NCBI RefSeq assembly: GCF_001894745.1
Contig: NZ_BBYF01000001.1
Coordinates: 620,001-684,000, forward strand
Source: Paenibacillus sp. NAIST15-1
Lineage (GTDB): Bacteria; Bacillota; Bacilli; Paenibacillales; Paenibacillaceae
Direction: 5' to 3'
DNA length: 64,000 nt
Below, one piece after another: positions 17,112 through 25,835 of the stretch (position 1 is the first letter of the stretch; every line of letters starts with the position of its first letter). The notes beneath the pieces are model-generated. The model was not told the DNA's origin, made no database searches, and was given only the letters and a program-made list of their open reading frames with translations. Made by a program: the position numbers and the translations under genes.

Positions 17112-18266
17112 TTATCTGAAAATCTTGTTAAAAAATGAACGTATCGATTCTGCAACCAGCCCAGGCTGCTCCAGCGCAACAAAATGCCCCCCTGCATTCA
17201 GTTCTTGCCATTGCAGGATGTTCGGGAACAATCGCTCCACATATTCTCGCGGCGGACGCTCATGAGGCTGCGTCTTCGTTAGCGATACGCCATGCGGTAC
17301 AGGGCATGTCTCTCCTTCGCCCGGCCACTTGATATGCCTGCCTTCATAATAATAGCGGTTCGCTGCATTGATCGTCTGGGTAAACCAGTAGATCGAGACA
17401 TTCGCCAGCAAGTCATCCTTGCTGAAATGGTTCAACGGCTCACCCTTTTCGGTTACCGTCCAGTAATACCACTTTTCCAGAATAAAGGCTGCCAGACCTA
17501 CAGGCGAATCATGCAGTCCATACGCCGCAGTCTGAGGCTTCGTCCCCAATAGATGCGCATATCCGCCCTCTTCGCGATACCACTGATCTCCACATGTAAG
17601 AAAAGCACGCTCCGCCTCAGTCATCTCCATGCCCTTCCCTATAAAAGGACTCGGATTCCCCGGTGAGGTCGTATGATACCCAATGACCTTCTCCGGATGA
17701 TCCAGGCATAGCAAGCCAAGCACGCTCGCTCCCAAATCATAGCCATATCCCCCGAACTGCTCATAGCCCAGCCCCTCCATCAACTTGACCAACACATTCG
17801 CGACCTGTCTATCCTCATAACCCGGCTCCAATGGTATACTCGAGAACCCATGCCCCGGAATCGAAGGAATTATGACATCGAAGGAGATGGAATCATTGCC
17901 TCCATCGTTATCCGGCTGTGTCAAAAACGGAACCAGATCCAGCATCTCATAAAATGTGCTCGGCCAGCCGTGGGGAATTAGAATCGGTAATGAGCGACTT
18001 CCCTTCCCTTTTTCGTACACAAAGTGAATGTCTGTCCCGTCAATCGTCGCTTTGTAATTAGAGAAGGAATTGATACGCCGTTCCACCATGCGCCAATCGA
18101 AATCGTGCAGCCAATAATGAACTATATCCTTCATATACGATATCGGAATCCCGTAATCCCATTCTGCTCCTGGGATTTCATCCGGCCATCTCGTCATTTG
18201 TAGTCTTTGCTTCAATTGTTCAATCTCTTCGTCAGGAATACACACTGTGAGAGGATGCATGTTCAT
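17112..18266 (-). CDS. Epoxide hydrolase (alpha/beta hydrolase with EHN domain)
   Basis: 384 residues. Residues 3-110 form the epoxide hydrolase N-terminal domain (LTVCIPDEEIEQLKQRL; MTRWPDEI; YGIPISYMKDIVHYWLHDFDWR). An alpha/beta hydrolase follows, with the oxyanion-hole HGWPS, PSIPGHGFSS, the nucleophile elbow GGYGYDLGAS carrying the catalytic Asp, lid tyrosines, and the catalytic His in GGHFVALEQP. The family hydrolyses epoxides to diols in the cytoplasm, often for detoxification. AAGGAG lies 11 bases before the ATG. It is divergent from a CGNR-domain regulator gene, which is the most likely local controller. Confidence 0.88.
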   Translation of the reverse strand: MNMHPLTVCIPDEEIEQLKQRLQMTRWPDEIPGAEWDYGIPISYMKDIVHYWLHDFDWRMVERRINSFSNYKATIDGTDIHFVYEKGKGSRSLPILIPHGWPSTFYEMLDLVPFLTQPDNDGGNDSISFDVIIPSIPGHGFSSIPLEPGYEDRQVANVLVKLMEGLGYEQFGGYGYDLGASVLGLLCLDHPEKVIGYHTTSPGNPSPFIGKGMEMTEAERAFLTCGDQWYREEGGYAHLLGTKPQTAAYGLHDSPVGLAAFILEKWYYWTVTEKGEPLNHFSKDDLLANVSIYWFTQTINAANRYYYEGRHIKWPGEGETCPVPHGVSLTKTQPHERPPREYVERLFPNILQWQELNAGGHFVALEQPGLVAESIRSFFNKIFR

Positions 18267-18420
18267 CGTTATCTTCGCTCCTTGGCAGAATAAATACGAG
18301 AATAGATAGAAAGGACTTGGGGAAGCTAGGCCGCGAGTTCATCAATCTATAATTTAGAACGACCTAGTGATACACTGATAATGAAATCATGAAGCACGAA
18401 TAAGACATCGCCCACAAACA

Positions 18421-18447
18421 TAACCGTTAAAGTAGTTTAAACGGTTA
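18421..18447. promoter_or_regulatory. Candidate operator between hydrolase and CGNR gene
   Basis: TAACCGTT and AACGGTTA form a perfect 8-bp inverted repeat separated by 11 bases. A further half-site-like TGGTTA lies about 25 bases on. The position upstream of the CGNR gene in a divergent intergenic region fits a regulator site; no binding data. Confidence 0.45.
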
Positions 18448-18509
18448 GATAACTGGTAAATAAATCTTAATGGTTAGCATGCGATGTGTCAATAGGAGCG
18501 GTTGAGCAG

Positions 18510-19073
18510 ATGACGAGTGGATATGATCAGCTTGAAATGATTGCTGATTTCTTCAATACACATGATAGACGAACGCGGTACGAGGGAGATCCCGGGATCG
18601 AGCATTTAACAGAGCCTAGCCGTTTGGTCGAGTGGCTCTTGCAGCACCAGCTTATCACAGAATCAGATAATGCTGCTTCAGAGGAAGAATTGCAATTGGC
18701 GCGCGAGCTTCGCAATGAACTTCGCAAAACAATAGTGAACAACGAGCACGATGGAATTGTAGAACAGGCTAAGATGGAGCAGCTTACGAAGATTTTCCAG
18801 TTCGGGCTCGTGTTCCAGGAGAATGGAGAGCAGCTTGTGCCTCTGCAAGTAAATGCAGCTAAAGGATTAGCTCAACTACTCATTATTGTGTACGAACTGA
18901 GACGAACGAAAATGTGGCATCGCATACGTGTATGTACAGCGGAGGATTGCCAGTGGGTATTTGTGGATCGATCCAGACCCGGAACGGGAAGATGGTGTTC
19001 GATGAAGGCATGCGGAAATCGAGCGAAGAATAAGACTTTCCGCCATAAACATAAAAACGAATCGTCGCTGTAA
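18510..19073 (+). CDS. CGNR zinc-finger (ABATE-domain) putative regulator
   Basis: 187 residues from ATG 18510, with AGGAG eleven bases upstream; an upstream in-frame GTG has no site. The N-terminal 130 residues are an ABATE-type alpha/beta domain (MIADFFNTHDRR; LQLARELRNELRKTI). The C-terminal 45 hold the zinc-ribbon CTAEDCQWVFVDRSRPGTG followed by WCSMKACGNRAKN. CGNR is the diagnostic tetrapeptide, and the four cysteines would bind zinc. Family members are thought to be stress-linked transcription regulators. It is divergent from the epoxide hydrolase, so it probably controls that gene, its own, or both. Confidence 0.82.
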   Translation: MTSGYDQLEMIADFFNTHDRRTRYEGDPGIEHLTEPSRLVEWLLQHQLITESDNAASEEELQLARELRNELRKTIVNNEHDGIVEQAKMEQLTKIFQFGLVFQENGEQLVPLQVNAAKGLAQLLIIVYELRRTKMWHRIRVCTAEDCQWVFVDRSRPGTGRWCSMKACGNRAKNKTFRHKHKNESSL

Positions 19074-19076
19074 TGG

Positions 19077-19165
19077 AGTAGAGTAAAGTAAAGGGCTGGC
19101 TTCCCAGCCCTTCGCATCAGACCGGACGTGAGGTTTCCGCTTACCGGCCTTCCTGCAATGAAGCA
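19077..19165 (-). other. Possible 3' relic of a group II intron
   Basis: On the minus strand this 89-base gap reads GGCCGGTAAGCGGAAACCTC, then ACGTCCGGTC, then a 9-bp hairpin (AAGGGCTGG/CCAGCCCTT) followed by TACTTTACTC. This resembles the sequence following the reverse-transcriptase frame in some bacterial group II introns (a GCCGG-stem-CCGG element, then a GC hairpin, then a TACTCTACTC-like tract). No reverse transcriptase or domain V is present, so any element would be a fragment. It lies between two convergent genes. Recognition is from memory of the pattern only. Confidence 0.35.
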
Positions 19166-19167
19166 AT

Positions 19168-20427
19168 TTACATGCTATCTAACGAATGAAGTCCTTCATA
19201 TAAAGGAAACTGAGACGTCATTTCACGTACACTTTCTAGTATTTGATTTTTAATCGTCGAACTCTTGGGATTCTTAAAGGCCAGTCCAATAAGCCGGGCA
19301 ATTTCTTTCATCTCCTCGGATCCTAATCCTCTTGAAGTCATTGCAGGAGTTCCGAAGCGAATGCCACTCGTTACTAACGGGCCAGCCGTATCATGAGGAA
19401 TTGCGTTTTTATTCGCCGTAATCCACACTTCATCGAGTATGGATTCTGCTTCTTTGCCCGTAAGTCCAATTGTGCGCAAATCAACCAAAACAATATGATT
19501 GTCTGTCCCCCCCGATACAACGGTTAACCCTTCATTCATTAGTGCTTCCGCCAATACGTTAGCATTTTCAAGCGTTTTTGCTATATACGTTTTGAAATCC
19601 GGTTGCAATGCCTCGCCTAGCGCAACCGCTTTTGCCGCGATAACATGCATAAGCGGGCCGCCTTGCGATCCAGGGAATATCGCTTTATCTATTGCTTGCG
19701 CCCACGGTTTACGGCACATGATGACACCGCCTCTTGGCCCTCTTAACGTTTTATGCGTGGTCGTCGTAACAAAGTGTGCGTGTGGCAGCGGGTTTGGGTG
19801 CAATCCTGCTGCAACGATTCCTGCAATATGTGCCATATCTACAAAGAAAAGAGCCCCAACTTCGGCCGCGATTTGGGCGAACAACTCAAATTCAATCGTT
19901 CGTGGATAGGCGCTGGCACCAGCCACGATGATGCGTGGAAGGTGCTTATGGGCGAGTTTTCGCACCTGGTCATAGTCAATGCGCCCTGTTTGTTCATCGA
20001 CACCATAAGAAACAAAATTATAGAATCTTCCAGAAAAATTCACCGGACTCCCGTGTGTAAGATGGCCGCCATGGGATAAACTCATGCCCAATATCGTGTC
20101 ACCAGGCTTTACTGATGCAAAATATACCGCCATATTCGCCTGTGCACCGGAGTGAGGCTGCACATTGGCATGCTCGGCACCGAAAAGCTCTTTAACTCGG
20201 TGAATGGCAAGTTCCTCGATCCTATCGACATGCTCACATCCGCCATAATATCTTCTTCCCGGATACCCTTCAGCATATTTGTTGGTCAGTACTGTGCCCG
20301 TCGCTTCCATGACAGCTCGGCTTACAAAATTCTCCGATGCAATCAGTTCTATTTTATCCCGCTGCCGTGTAAGCTCTTGCCGAATTGCATTAGTCACCGC
20401 TTTATCTTGCTGCTCCAAATAATTCAT
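19168..20427 (-). CDS. glyA: Serine hydroxymethyltransferase
   Basis: About 419 residues, normal length. The start is placed at ATG 20425-20427, nine bases after GAGAGG; an ATG two codons earlier is too close to that site. It is a PLP fold-type I enzyme: [35 protein letters not shown], the PLP Lys in [13 protein letters not shown], and [10 protein letters not shown]. It converts serine and tetrahydrofolate to glycine and methylene-tetrahydrofolate. It is divergent from a MocR-type regulator whose own aminotransferase-like domain binds PLP, so expression is probably tied to B6 or amino acid status. Paenibacilli normally carry a housekeeping glyA elsewhere; this may be a second copy, which cannot be judged from the window. 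Confidence 0.93.
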   Translation of the reverse strand: MNYLEQQDKAVTNAIRQELTRQRDKIELIASENFVSRAVMEATGTVLTNKYAEGYPGRRYYGGCEHVDRIEELAIHRVKELFGAEHANVQPHSGAQANMAVYFASVKPGDTILGMSLSHGGHLTHGSPVNFSGRFYNFVSYGVDEQTGRIDYDQVRKLAHKHLPRIIVAGASAYPRTIEFELFAQIAAEVGALFFVDMAHIAGIVAAGLHPNPLPHAHFVTTTTHKTLRGPRGGVIMCRKPWAQAIDKAIFPGSQGGPLMHVIAAKAVALGEALQPDFKTYIAKTLENANVLAEALMNEGLTVVSGGTDNHIVLVDLRTIGLTGKEAESILDEVWITANKNAIPHDTAGPLVTSGIRFGTPAMTSRGLGSEEMKEIARLIGLAFKNPKSSTIKNQILESVREMTSQFPLYEGLHSLDSM

Positions 20428-20508
20428 GATCATCTTCCTCTCTGCCTGTCTATTTCACTATTGAAATCTGATATTTCCGCCATAAGAAGAGAATTAAGTT
20501 GTGTTGCA

Positions 20509-20556
20509 CAATCAACAATTGTCGTGCTAGTATACCAATCAATGGAGTGTTGATTA
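20509..20556. promoter_or_regulatory. Candidate MocR operator repeats
   Basis: Three copies of a CAATCAA core lie in the glyA/mocR gap: CAATCAAC at 20509-20516, CAATCAAT at 20536-20543 (27 bases apart, same orientation), and the inverted GTTGATTA at 20549-20556. MocR-family proteins are known to bind spaced direct repeats plus inverted copies. Confidence 0.45.
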
Positions 20557-20618
20557 ATATCCATAGTTGAGTAATTATAGTAATCCATAATCATGCCAAA
20601 AACGCGGGAGTTGTCTGA

Positions 20619-22049
20619 ATGTTACAAGTCAATCGAAATGATAAACGTCCCATCTGGCAGCAGCTTCTGGATCAAGCGATACATAATATTACATCCGGAA
20701 AATGGCCTCCCGGGGAATTACTGCTTCCAACCCGTGAACTCGCTCCATTGATTGGTGTTTCACGCTCAACCATCCAGATTGTTTACGAGGAATTATTCAG
20801 CCGCGGGTATACCGTAACCTCTCGTCGCGGCGGAACAAGAGTTAGCGATTGGACATATGCAACTCGTCCTTCTGAAGATGCTGCCACACAAGGGCCGATC
20901 CCTCCTGAATTGCCATCATTAAATACCGGAATCGGCCATTTACACAATTGGTTTGGAAACAAAGATCATCGTCAAGTAGAGATCGATTTCACCCCTCATG
21001 AGCCATACCTAGACGAGCATTTCCGAAAAAATTGGAGACACTCCTTTTTGCACGCCTCTACAGAAACAGACCTGGACAATTGGGCTTACGGAAATGCATA
21101 TGGATTTCTACCGCTGCGAGAGCAGATTCAACGTTATTTGTCGCTTGAACGGGGAGTTCATGTGGATGTCGATCAAATCATCTTGACCTCAGGTGCACAG
21201 CATAGCATTGATTTGATTGCCCAAGCTCTGTTACAGGAAGGAGAAACGGTTTCGGTTGAGGATCCCGGCTTCCCTGCTGCCTGGATGGTGATGAAGTATC
21301 GGCGCATGCAAGTTGAATCCGTTCCGGTTGACGAACACGGACTATGCGTTGACCGCATTCATCCTGAGTCCAAACTTGTATATGTTACGCCATCGCACCA
21401 GTGTGCGGTTGGAGCAATTATGTCGGAGCCGCGCAGGCAGCAATTGTTACATATGGCTGCTGAGCAGAGGTTCTGGATTGTTGAGGATGATTACGATAGT
21501 GAATTTCGATATCGCGGTGACCCGCTCCCAACGCTGTTCAGTCAGCGACCTCAGAACACGCTATATATGATGAGTTACTCCAAAATGGTCGCTCCTGGCA
21601 TTCGATTATCGGCAATTGTCGGACCCAAAGAGGCCATTCGTCAAATTGCCCAAGTCCATGAATTAACCTATCGGCATCTGCCGATTATGGAGCAATTAAC
21701 ACTAACGCATTTTATCGAGCATGGTCATTTTATGCGCCATATGAGACGAGTTCGGAATGTATATCGTCGTAGACATGAAGCCATGACGAAGGCTATTATC
21801 GCAACAGGTCTGAGCGACCACTTCACACTAAGCGGCGTAGAAACGGGATTGCATATGCTTCTCGAGGCTGATAAATCGTTTGACGAGGAAGCCGTGACAA
21901 AGTTAGCGTTCGAAAATGGAATCCGCGTGTATCCGCTTAGCACGTATTGCTTGGAAAGTAATCGAAAAGGTTGGGTACTCGGTTTTGCTAAAGTAGATGA
22001 AGCAGCTATTGAAGAAGGAATTTATCGTCTTGCGGGGATGCTTTTATAA
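20619..22049 (+). CDS. MocR-family (GntR helix-turn-helix plus aminotransferase domain) regulator
   Basis: 476 residues. Residues 1-75 are a GntR winged helix (PIWQQLLDQAIHNITSGK, LPTRELAPLIGVSRSTIQIV, GYTVTSRRGGTRV). Residues 110-476 are a fold-type I aminotransferase-like domain, with the PLP-binding Asp in VEDDYDSEFRY and the PLP Lys in MSYSKMVAPGIRLSA. MocR proteins sense PLP or PLP-amino acid adducts and control B6, GABA or amino acid genes; PdxR and GabR are the best-known. The divergent serine hydroxymethyltransferase, and nearby YggS and PNPOx-like genes, are the natural local targets. A perfect hairpin overlaps the stop codon. Confidence 0.92.
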   Translation: MLQVNRNDKRPIWQQLLDQAIHNITSGKWPPGELLLPTRELAPLIGVSRSTIQIVYEELFSRGYTVTSRRGGTRVSDWTYATRPSEDAATQGPIPPELPSLNTGIGHLHNWFGNKDHRQVEIDFTPHEPYLDEHFRKNWRHSFLHASTETDLDNWAYGNAYGFLPLREQIQRYLSLERGVHVDVDQIILTSGAQHSIDLIAQALLQEGETVSVEDPGFPAAWMVMKYRRMQVESVPVDEHGLCVDRIHPESKLVYVTPSHQCAVGAIMSEPRRQQLLHMAAEQRFWIVEDDYDSEFRYRGDPLPTLFSQRPQNTLYMMSYSKMVAPGIRLSAIVGPKEAIRQIAQVHELTYRHLPIMEQLTLTHFIEHGHFMRHMRRVRNVYRRRHEAMTKAIIATGLSDHFTLSGVETGLHMLLEADKSFDEEAVTKLAFENGIRVYPLSTYCLESNRKGWVLGFAKVDEAAIEEGIYRLAGMLL

Positions 22050-22063
22050 GCCAAGCATCCCCG
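22033..22063 (+). terminator. Stem-loop over the MocR stop codon
   Basis: CGGGGATGCTT (22033-22043) pairs perfectly with AAGCATCCCCG (22053-22063). There is no T-tract, so termination or mRNA stabilisation are both possible. Confidence 0.4.
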
Positions 22064-22125
22064 TCACGACCCTCGCTTGCTCACAACAACCATGTTGTGT
22101 TCGTAATCGCTCTCCTGTCTCTCTC

Positions 22126-22869
22126 CTAATCGTCCTGGCGCGCATTTTCGTTCCAGTAATAGCTGTCCGGCAAGTAACGCTGCCCGAATACGCTTGTCCC
22201 TACGCGGATGATAGTAGCCCCTTCCTCGATAGCCACCTTGAAATCACCAGACATGCCCATCGAGAGGATATCCATTTCTACACGCGGAAACTTTTTCTCC
22301 CTAACTTGGGTTTGAATCGATTTTAATAATCGGAAGCAGTGCCGGGTCTCGTCGTTTGTCGCATTTAGTTTTCCAATCGTCATTAAGCCCTTCACGTTCA
22401 ACGTGTCGAACTGGGACAATTGTTCCACCAACTCCAGTGCCGTTTCCGGAGAAGCACCAAATTTACTTTCTTCGTAGGAGGTGTTGATTTGCACCAGAAT
22501 ATCCATAGTCTTGTTCTCTTTGGCGAGTTGATGGTTCAGGGCCTGCCCCAATTTCAGACGGTCTACAGAATGAATGAGCGTAACATATTTAACAACGTCC
22601 TTCACTTTATTCGTTTGCAAATGTCCGATAAAATGCCATTCCACCTGATTAGATTGCTGCATAAGCGGAAATTTGTTCCGAAGTTCCTGCGCTTTGTTTT
22701 CCCCAAATAGAGTCTCCCCCGCCTGTATGGCTATTTGCAATTTTTCAAGCGGTACGGTTTTGGTCGCCAACAACAATTTCACGTCCTCTACCTTGCGCCC
22801 TGATGCTTGGCAAGCCAATTCCATCTGCTGCCTCACGGTATTGAGATTCTCTTCAACTAAATGTCCCAT
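22126..22869 (-). CDS. YggS/PROSC-family PLP homeostasis protein
   Basis: 247 residues from ATG 22867-22869 with GAGGGAAGAG upstream; an upstream extension would run into the preceding gene. It has the single-domain alanine-racemase-like barrel: the PLP Lys in LLLATKTV, FGENKAQEL, EWHFIGHLQTNKVK, LVQINTSYEESKFG, GLMTIG, and LSMGMSGDFKVAIEEGATIIRVG at the phosphate site. Family members carry PLP and keep free B6 vitamers and amino acid pools balanced; no catalytic reaction is established. It starts 13 bases after the PNPOx-like gene and is co-transcribed with it. Confidence 0.92.
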   Translation of the reverse strand: MGHLVEENLNTVRQQMELACQASGRKVEDVKLLLATKTVPLEKLQIAIQAGETLFGENKAQELRNKFPLMQQSNQVEWHFIGHLQTNKVKDVVKYVTLIHSVDRLKLGQALNHQLAKENKTMDILVQINTSYEESKFGASPETALELVEQLSQFDTLNVKGLMTIGKLNATNDETRHCFRLLKSIQTQVREKKFPRVEMDILSMGMSGDFKVAIEEGATIIRVGTSVFGQRYLPDSYYWNENARQDD

Positions 22870-22882
22870 GTCTCTTCCCTCT

Positions 22883-23419
22883 TTACACCGTTTTTCCAGG
22901 CTCAAACATTTTCCCTTCTTCAATCGGATTTTCTTTGGCGGTAATATGATGTGGATCTATTCGATACACCTGAACCGGGCCACCGAATACAGCTGATCGG
23001 TATTTATCCACGTGCTGCTTGGGTAATGGACGATTATAGTAATCTGGCACATACTTATCAATCATTTCCTGCAGCATATGTGTAGCTTCATCGAGATCGA
23101 CGATAGGCTGTACCTTGCCAAAAATCATTACGCTCATATACGCTGTGTCCGTCTTGGCTGGCACCGGATTTGTAATCGTCCCGTACTCTTCACAAACCGT
23201 AAAGCAGACCTCCGGGTTTTCACCTATAACCTGATTTCTTCTCCCGCCAGTGGCTCCATGGAAATAAAGCTTGCCATCTGTCCAAACGAAATTAAGAGGA
23301 ACAACATACGGCAGATGACCATCGACCATTCCAAGATGTCCAATTCGAGCTTGCCGCAGAAAGGTCTCAATCCTGCTCTTATCCAACACTTCTCTTATTT
23401 TGTAACGTACTCCATTCAT
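22883..23419 (-). CDS. Pyridoxamine 5'-phosphate oxidase-fold (FMN split-barrel) protein
   Basis: 178 residues; GAGGTGAAG precedes the ATG. It is a flavin-binding split barrel of the NimA/PNPOx-related group: ARIGHLGMVDGHLPYVVPLNFVW, LYFHGATGGRRNQVI, VCFTVCEE, YMSVMIFGKVQPI. Members reduce or oxidise small substrates with FMN or F420, or act in heme or nitroimidazole reduction. It is not the canonical pdxH, being shorter and different in sequence, so B6 oxidation is only a possibility raised by the neighbours. It is first gene of an operon with yggS. Confidence 0.85.
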   Translation of the reverse strand: MNGVRYKIREVLDKSRIETFLRQARIGHLGMVDGHLPYVVPLNFVWTDGKLYFHGATGGRRNQVIGENPEVCFTVCEEYGTITNPVPAKTDTAYMSVMIFGKVQPIVDLDEATHMLQEMIDKYVPDYYNRPLPKQHVDKYRSAVFGGPVQVYRIDPHHITAKENPIEEGKMFEPGKTV

Positions 23420-23607
23420 GGCTTCACCTCTATTGAATTGAATGATTATGATGTGAGTTTATCAGCCATTGGAATGAGGTTAAATGTCCATAAACATATA
23501 ATTAATGCAATCCATATTAGACAGTAAGCAATCCCTCTTCGTCAAACCTGATAAGGAGCTCATCCGTGTTTAGTTCTATTCCGCTTAGCATAAGCTAGGC
23601 GCACTCC

Positions 23608-23643
23608 ATAAAAAAACCGGAATGAAAGTCATTCATTCCGGTT
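23608..23643 (-). terminator. Rho-independent terminator
   Basis: AACCGGAATGA (23615-23625) pairs perfectly with TCATTCCGGTT (23633-23643). On the minus strand six or more T residues follow, ending the PadR operon. Confidence 0.8.
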
Positions 23644-23670
23644 CTCTCTGGCTCCACATGAACTGCCAGC

Positions 23671-24249
23671 TTATTCTATTCGATCCCGCCCCAAGCTGAT
23701 CTGTGCGTTCTTCATCATTCCGAGTGCCAAGCCAAGCATCAGGCCAATACCTGTGACGATAAAGAACAACACGCCTATCCCCTCCTTCAGGACGACCATT
23801 TGCAGAATAACGCCAACAAGAGCACCAAGTGCCAAGCCAATGAACATGAACGCGCCGTAGTAGAGGCCTATCGCCTCCGCAACAGCAGGCTCCCCATAAT
23901 GCAGCCATTTCGCTTCACTGTGCAGCAGCGGATTATCTGGATTCTCCACAGAGAACGCGGCCTTCGCGCGCTCGAATGCATCCGCTTCCGATATTCCCTC
24001 TTCGGCCACAAGATCTTGAATGTAATCAGACATATAACCCATCAGATCTTCTTGCGCTTCCCGATTTTTCTGTGATGTCCATTTGAATTTGGCTGCCTGC
24101 TTCTTCGCTTCTCCTAACGTAGCGTTCGCTTTTTGAACCAGTTTCTCAAAGTATGTTAGTTCATCGCTACCCGCCATGTTTAATTGTGTATTTTGCTTAA
24201 TGAATTGCTTCATTTTATGTTCTGTATCTTTGCTCATCGTCATAATCAT
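23671..24249 (-). CDS. Membrane protein coupled to PadR regulator
   Basis: About 192 residues. It starts at ATG 24247-24249, which overlaps the TGA of the upstream PadR gene as ATGA; an ATG six bases later has better spacing to GGAG. The first 130 residues are soluble and acidic/helical (YFEKLVQKANATLGEAKKQ; SDYIQDLVAEEGISEADAFERAKAAF), like the permease-prefix domains that accompany PadR regulators. Two hydrophobic hairpin segments end the protein (AFMFIGLALGALVGVILQMVV; GVLFFIVTGIGLMLGLALGM). These pairs often respond to envelope stress or regulate a transporter; no direct function is known. Confidence 0.75.
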   Translation of the reverse strand: MIMTMSKDTEHKMKQFIKQNTQLNMAGSDELTYFEKLVQKANATLGEAKKQAAKFKWTSQKNREAQEDLMGYMSDYIQDLVAEEGISEADAFERAKAAFSVENPDNPLLHSEAKWLHYGEPAVAEAIGLYYGAFMFIGLALGALVGVILQMVVLKEGIGVLFFIVTGIGLMLGLALGMMKNAQISLGRDRIE

Positions 24250-24578
24250 TCCACTCCTTCTAAAAATTGATCCATTAATTTCCTCATGAAGAGCCATTCT
24301 GTCTTCTTATGACTCAGATAGGCTCTGCCCGATTCCGTGAGGTGATAGTACTTTCTCCGAGCTGCCGCACTTCCCTCTTGCCAATAGCTTGTCACGTATC
24401 CATTGTTCTCAAGACGCTTGAAGGAGAGATACAGCGTGCCTTCCTTCAGCTCGAAGGAACCCTGGCTCTGCTTCTTCACTTCCTTACTTAAATCATATCC
24501 GTACAAATCCTGATGATACAGCAGACTCAGGATGATCGTATCAATGTAACCGCGCAATATTTCCTTATCGACGTTCAA
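24246..24578 (-). CDS. PadR-family transcriptional regulator
   Basis: About 110 residues. The start is TTG 24576-24578 (or the adjacent TTG 24579-24581), eight and five bases after GAGGAG; the GTG upstream overlaps that site. It gives the family N-terminus NVDKEILRGYIDTIILSLL. The winged helix shows YGYDLSKEVKKQSQG, ELKEGTLYLSFKRLENNGYV, SYWQEGSAAARRKYYHLTESGR. This is a small dimeric repressor of the PadR-s1 type, co-expressed with the membrane protein it overlaps and probably self-regulating. Confidence 0.9.
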   Translation of the reverse strand: MNVDKEILRGYIDTIILSLLYHQDLYGYDLSKEVKKQSQGSFELKEGTLYLSFKRLENNGYVTSYWQEGSAAARRKYYHLTESGRAYLSHKKTEWLFMRKLMDQFLEGVE

Positions 24579-24694
24579 CAAAGTCACTCCTCGCTTATAC
24601 CTTTCTTTATTAGGTACAGAAACAGTATAAACGATCTATACCTTATAAAGCAATGTATAATTTAAAGTAAGGTATCATTCATCATTCTCCCAAT

Positions 24695-24748
24695 CAAAAA
24701 ACCTCCACGAATGCCGCACCTTATAAGGGTCAACATCCAGTGAAGGTT
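24695..24748 (-). terminator. Rho-independent terminator
   Basis: AACCTCCAC (24700-24708) pairs with GTGAAGGTT (24740-24748) with one mismatch. On the minus strand a six-T run follows, ending the GNAT gene. Confidence 0.65.
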
Positions 24749-24778
24749 AATTGGGTTTATTGTGGATTATCCATATAT

Positions 24779-25669
24779 TTATCGGGTTATTTTATAAAAC
24801 AATAGCCGATGCTTCTGCTGAAAACCTGCCTTCTGATAGAGGGAAATTGCCTTCCCATTCTCTTCCTCCACACATAAGGAGATTTCGTCAATCTTCCTGT
24901 CTAGGAGCAGGAAGCGCAGTGCCTCTTGTATCAGTGAAGTACCGAGACCTTGTCCTTGCGCATGCGGTGATACAGCGATGAATTCGATATTTCCTTCCTG
25001 CGCGTCGCAGTCTGCTTCCACATATACGTAGCCAAGCAAGCTCTGCTGGTGATCGACAGCAATAAATATCCGATGATCGTCCTGAAGGCGGCTCATAATT
25101 TCTTGTCCGCTGTAATATGTGTTCGGGAACGAAGCATCATGCAGTGCAATGAAGGCATTAACATAGTCTGGTGTGATCTCCTGTAGGGTATGGGCCGGCG
25201 CATAGGCAAATGCAGAGCGGGTACATACCAATACCAAATGGGCATGCAAATATGTTGACGACGATATGCCATCCATAAATTGCAGAGCATGCTTGTTCTC
25301 CTCATTATAAAAGCTGTGCAGTGTCGTTACCTTGTCACCGAGTTGGTTAATTCCCGCTCTCCACAGCTCATGTGCAAGGTCGTTCCATCTCGCTCCCTCA
25401 TCGATGAACGGCCCCCATACCTCTGCCACACCGCGTTCCAGGTCGACATCAAAGCCAAGGGCTCCTATGATTCGTTCATGTTCATAGGCAACCACGAAGG
25501 ATGTATCTAACTCAAGATCAGAGAACTCCTCGGAAAGCGTGCCCGCAATTTCGTCTTCCTGATCCCCACAAAATCCAACATGATGCTGCTTCTCTTGATT
25601 CAATCGAGCGATAAAGGCAGCTAGTTCTTTGATACGTTCATATGAAATGGTATGAATTATGATCGACAT
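24779..25669 (-). CDS. GNAT-family N-acetyltransferase with duplicated domain
   Basis: 296 residues, about twice a single GNAT. The N-terminal half (about 1-140) is a degenerate acetyltransferase fold (VVAYEHERIIGALGFDVD, AEVWGPFIDE). The C-terminal half holds the acetyl-CoA pyrophosphate loop AVSPHAQGQGLGTSLI and the closing ENGKAISLYQKAGFQ. It transfers an acetyl group from acetyl-CoA to an unknown amine. AAGGAG lies 11 bases before the ATG. Monocistronic. Confidence 0.85.
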   Translation of the reverse strand: MSIIIHTISYERIKELAAFIARLNQEKQHHVGFCGDQEDEIAGTLSEEFSDLELDTSFVVAYEHERIIGALGFDVDLERGVAEVWGPFIDEGARWNDLAHELWRAGINQLGDKVTTLHSFYNEENKHALQFMDGISSSTYLHAHLVLVCTRSAFAYAPAHTLQEITPDYVNAFIALHDASFPNTYYSGQEIMSRLQDDHRIFIAVDHQQSLLGYVYVEADCDAQEGNIEFIAVSPHAQGQGLGTSLIQEALRFLLLDRKIDEISLCVEEENGKAISLYQKAGFQQKHRLLFYKITR

Positions 25670-25835
25670 GAAGTAATATTCTCCTTATCATCTATCGTAA
25701 TGCTCCAGCACCGTGCCCATTCCCTACGCGACATAATATCGGTCGGTAAGGTCTGTATTCAAAAGCCCAGTAGTGAAATGAAACTGCGATCTCCTGAACC
25801 TCTTATATGTAATGCGATTCTAGTCTCGTTGCCGT

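Noticed and set aside
20434-20618. Glycine or folate riboswitch before glyA
   Set aside because: No conserved riboswitch core recognised; the repeats there fit a MocR operator.
22883-23419. Canonical pdxH
   Set aside because: Too short and different in sequence; only the fold is shared.
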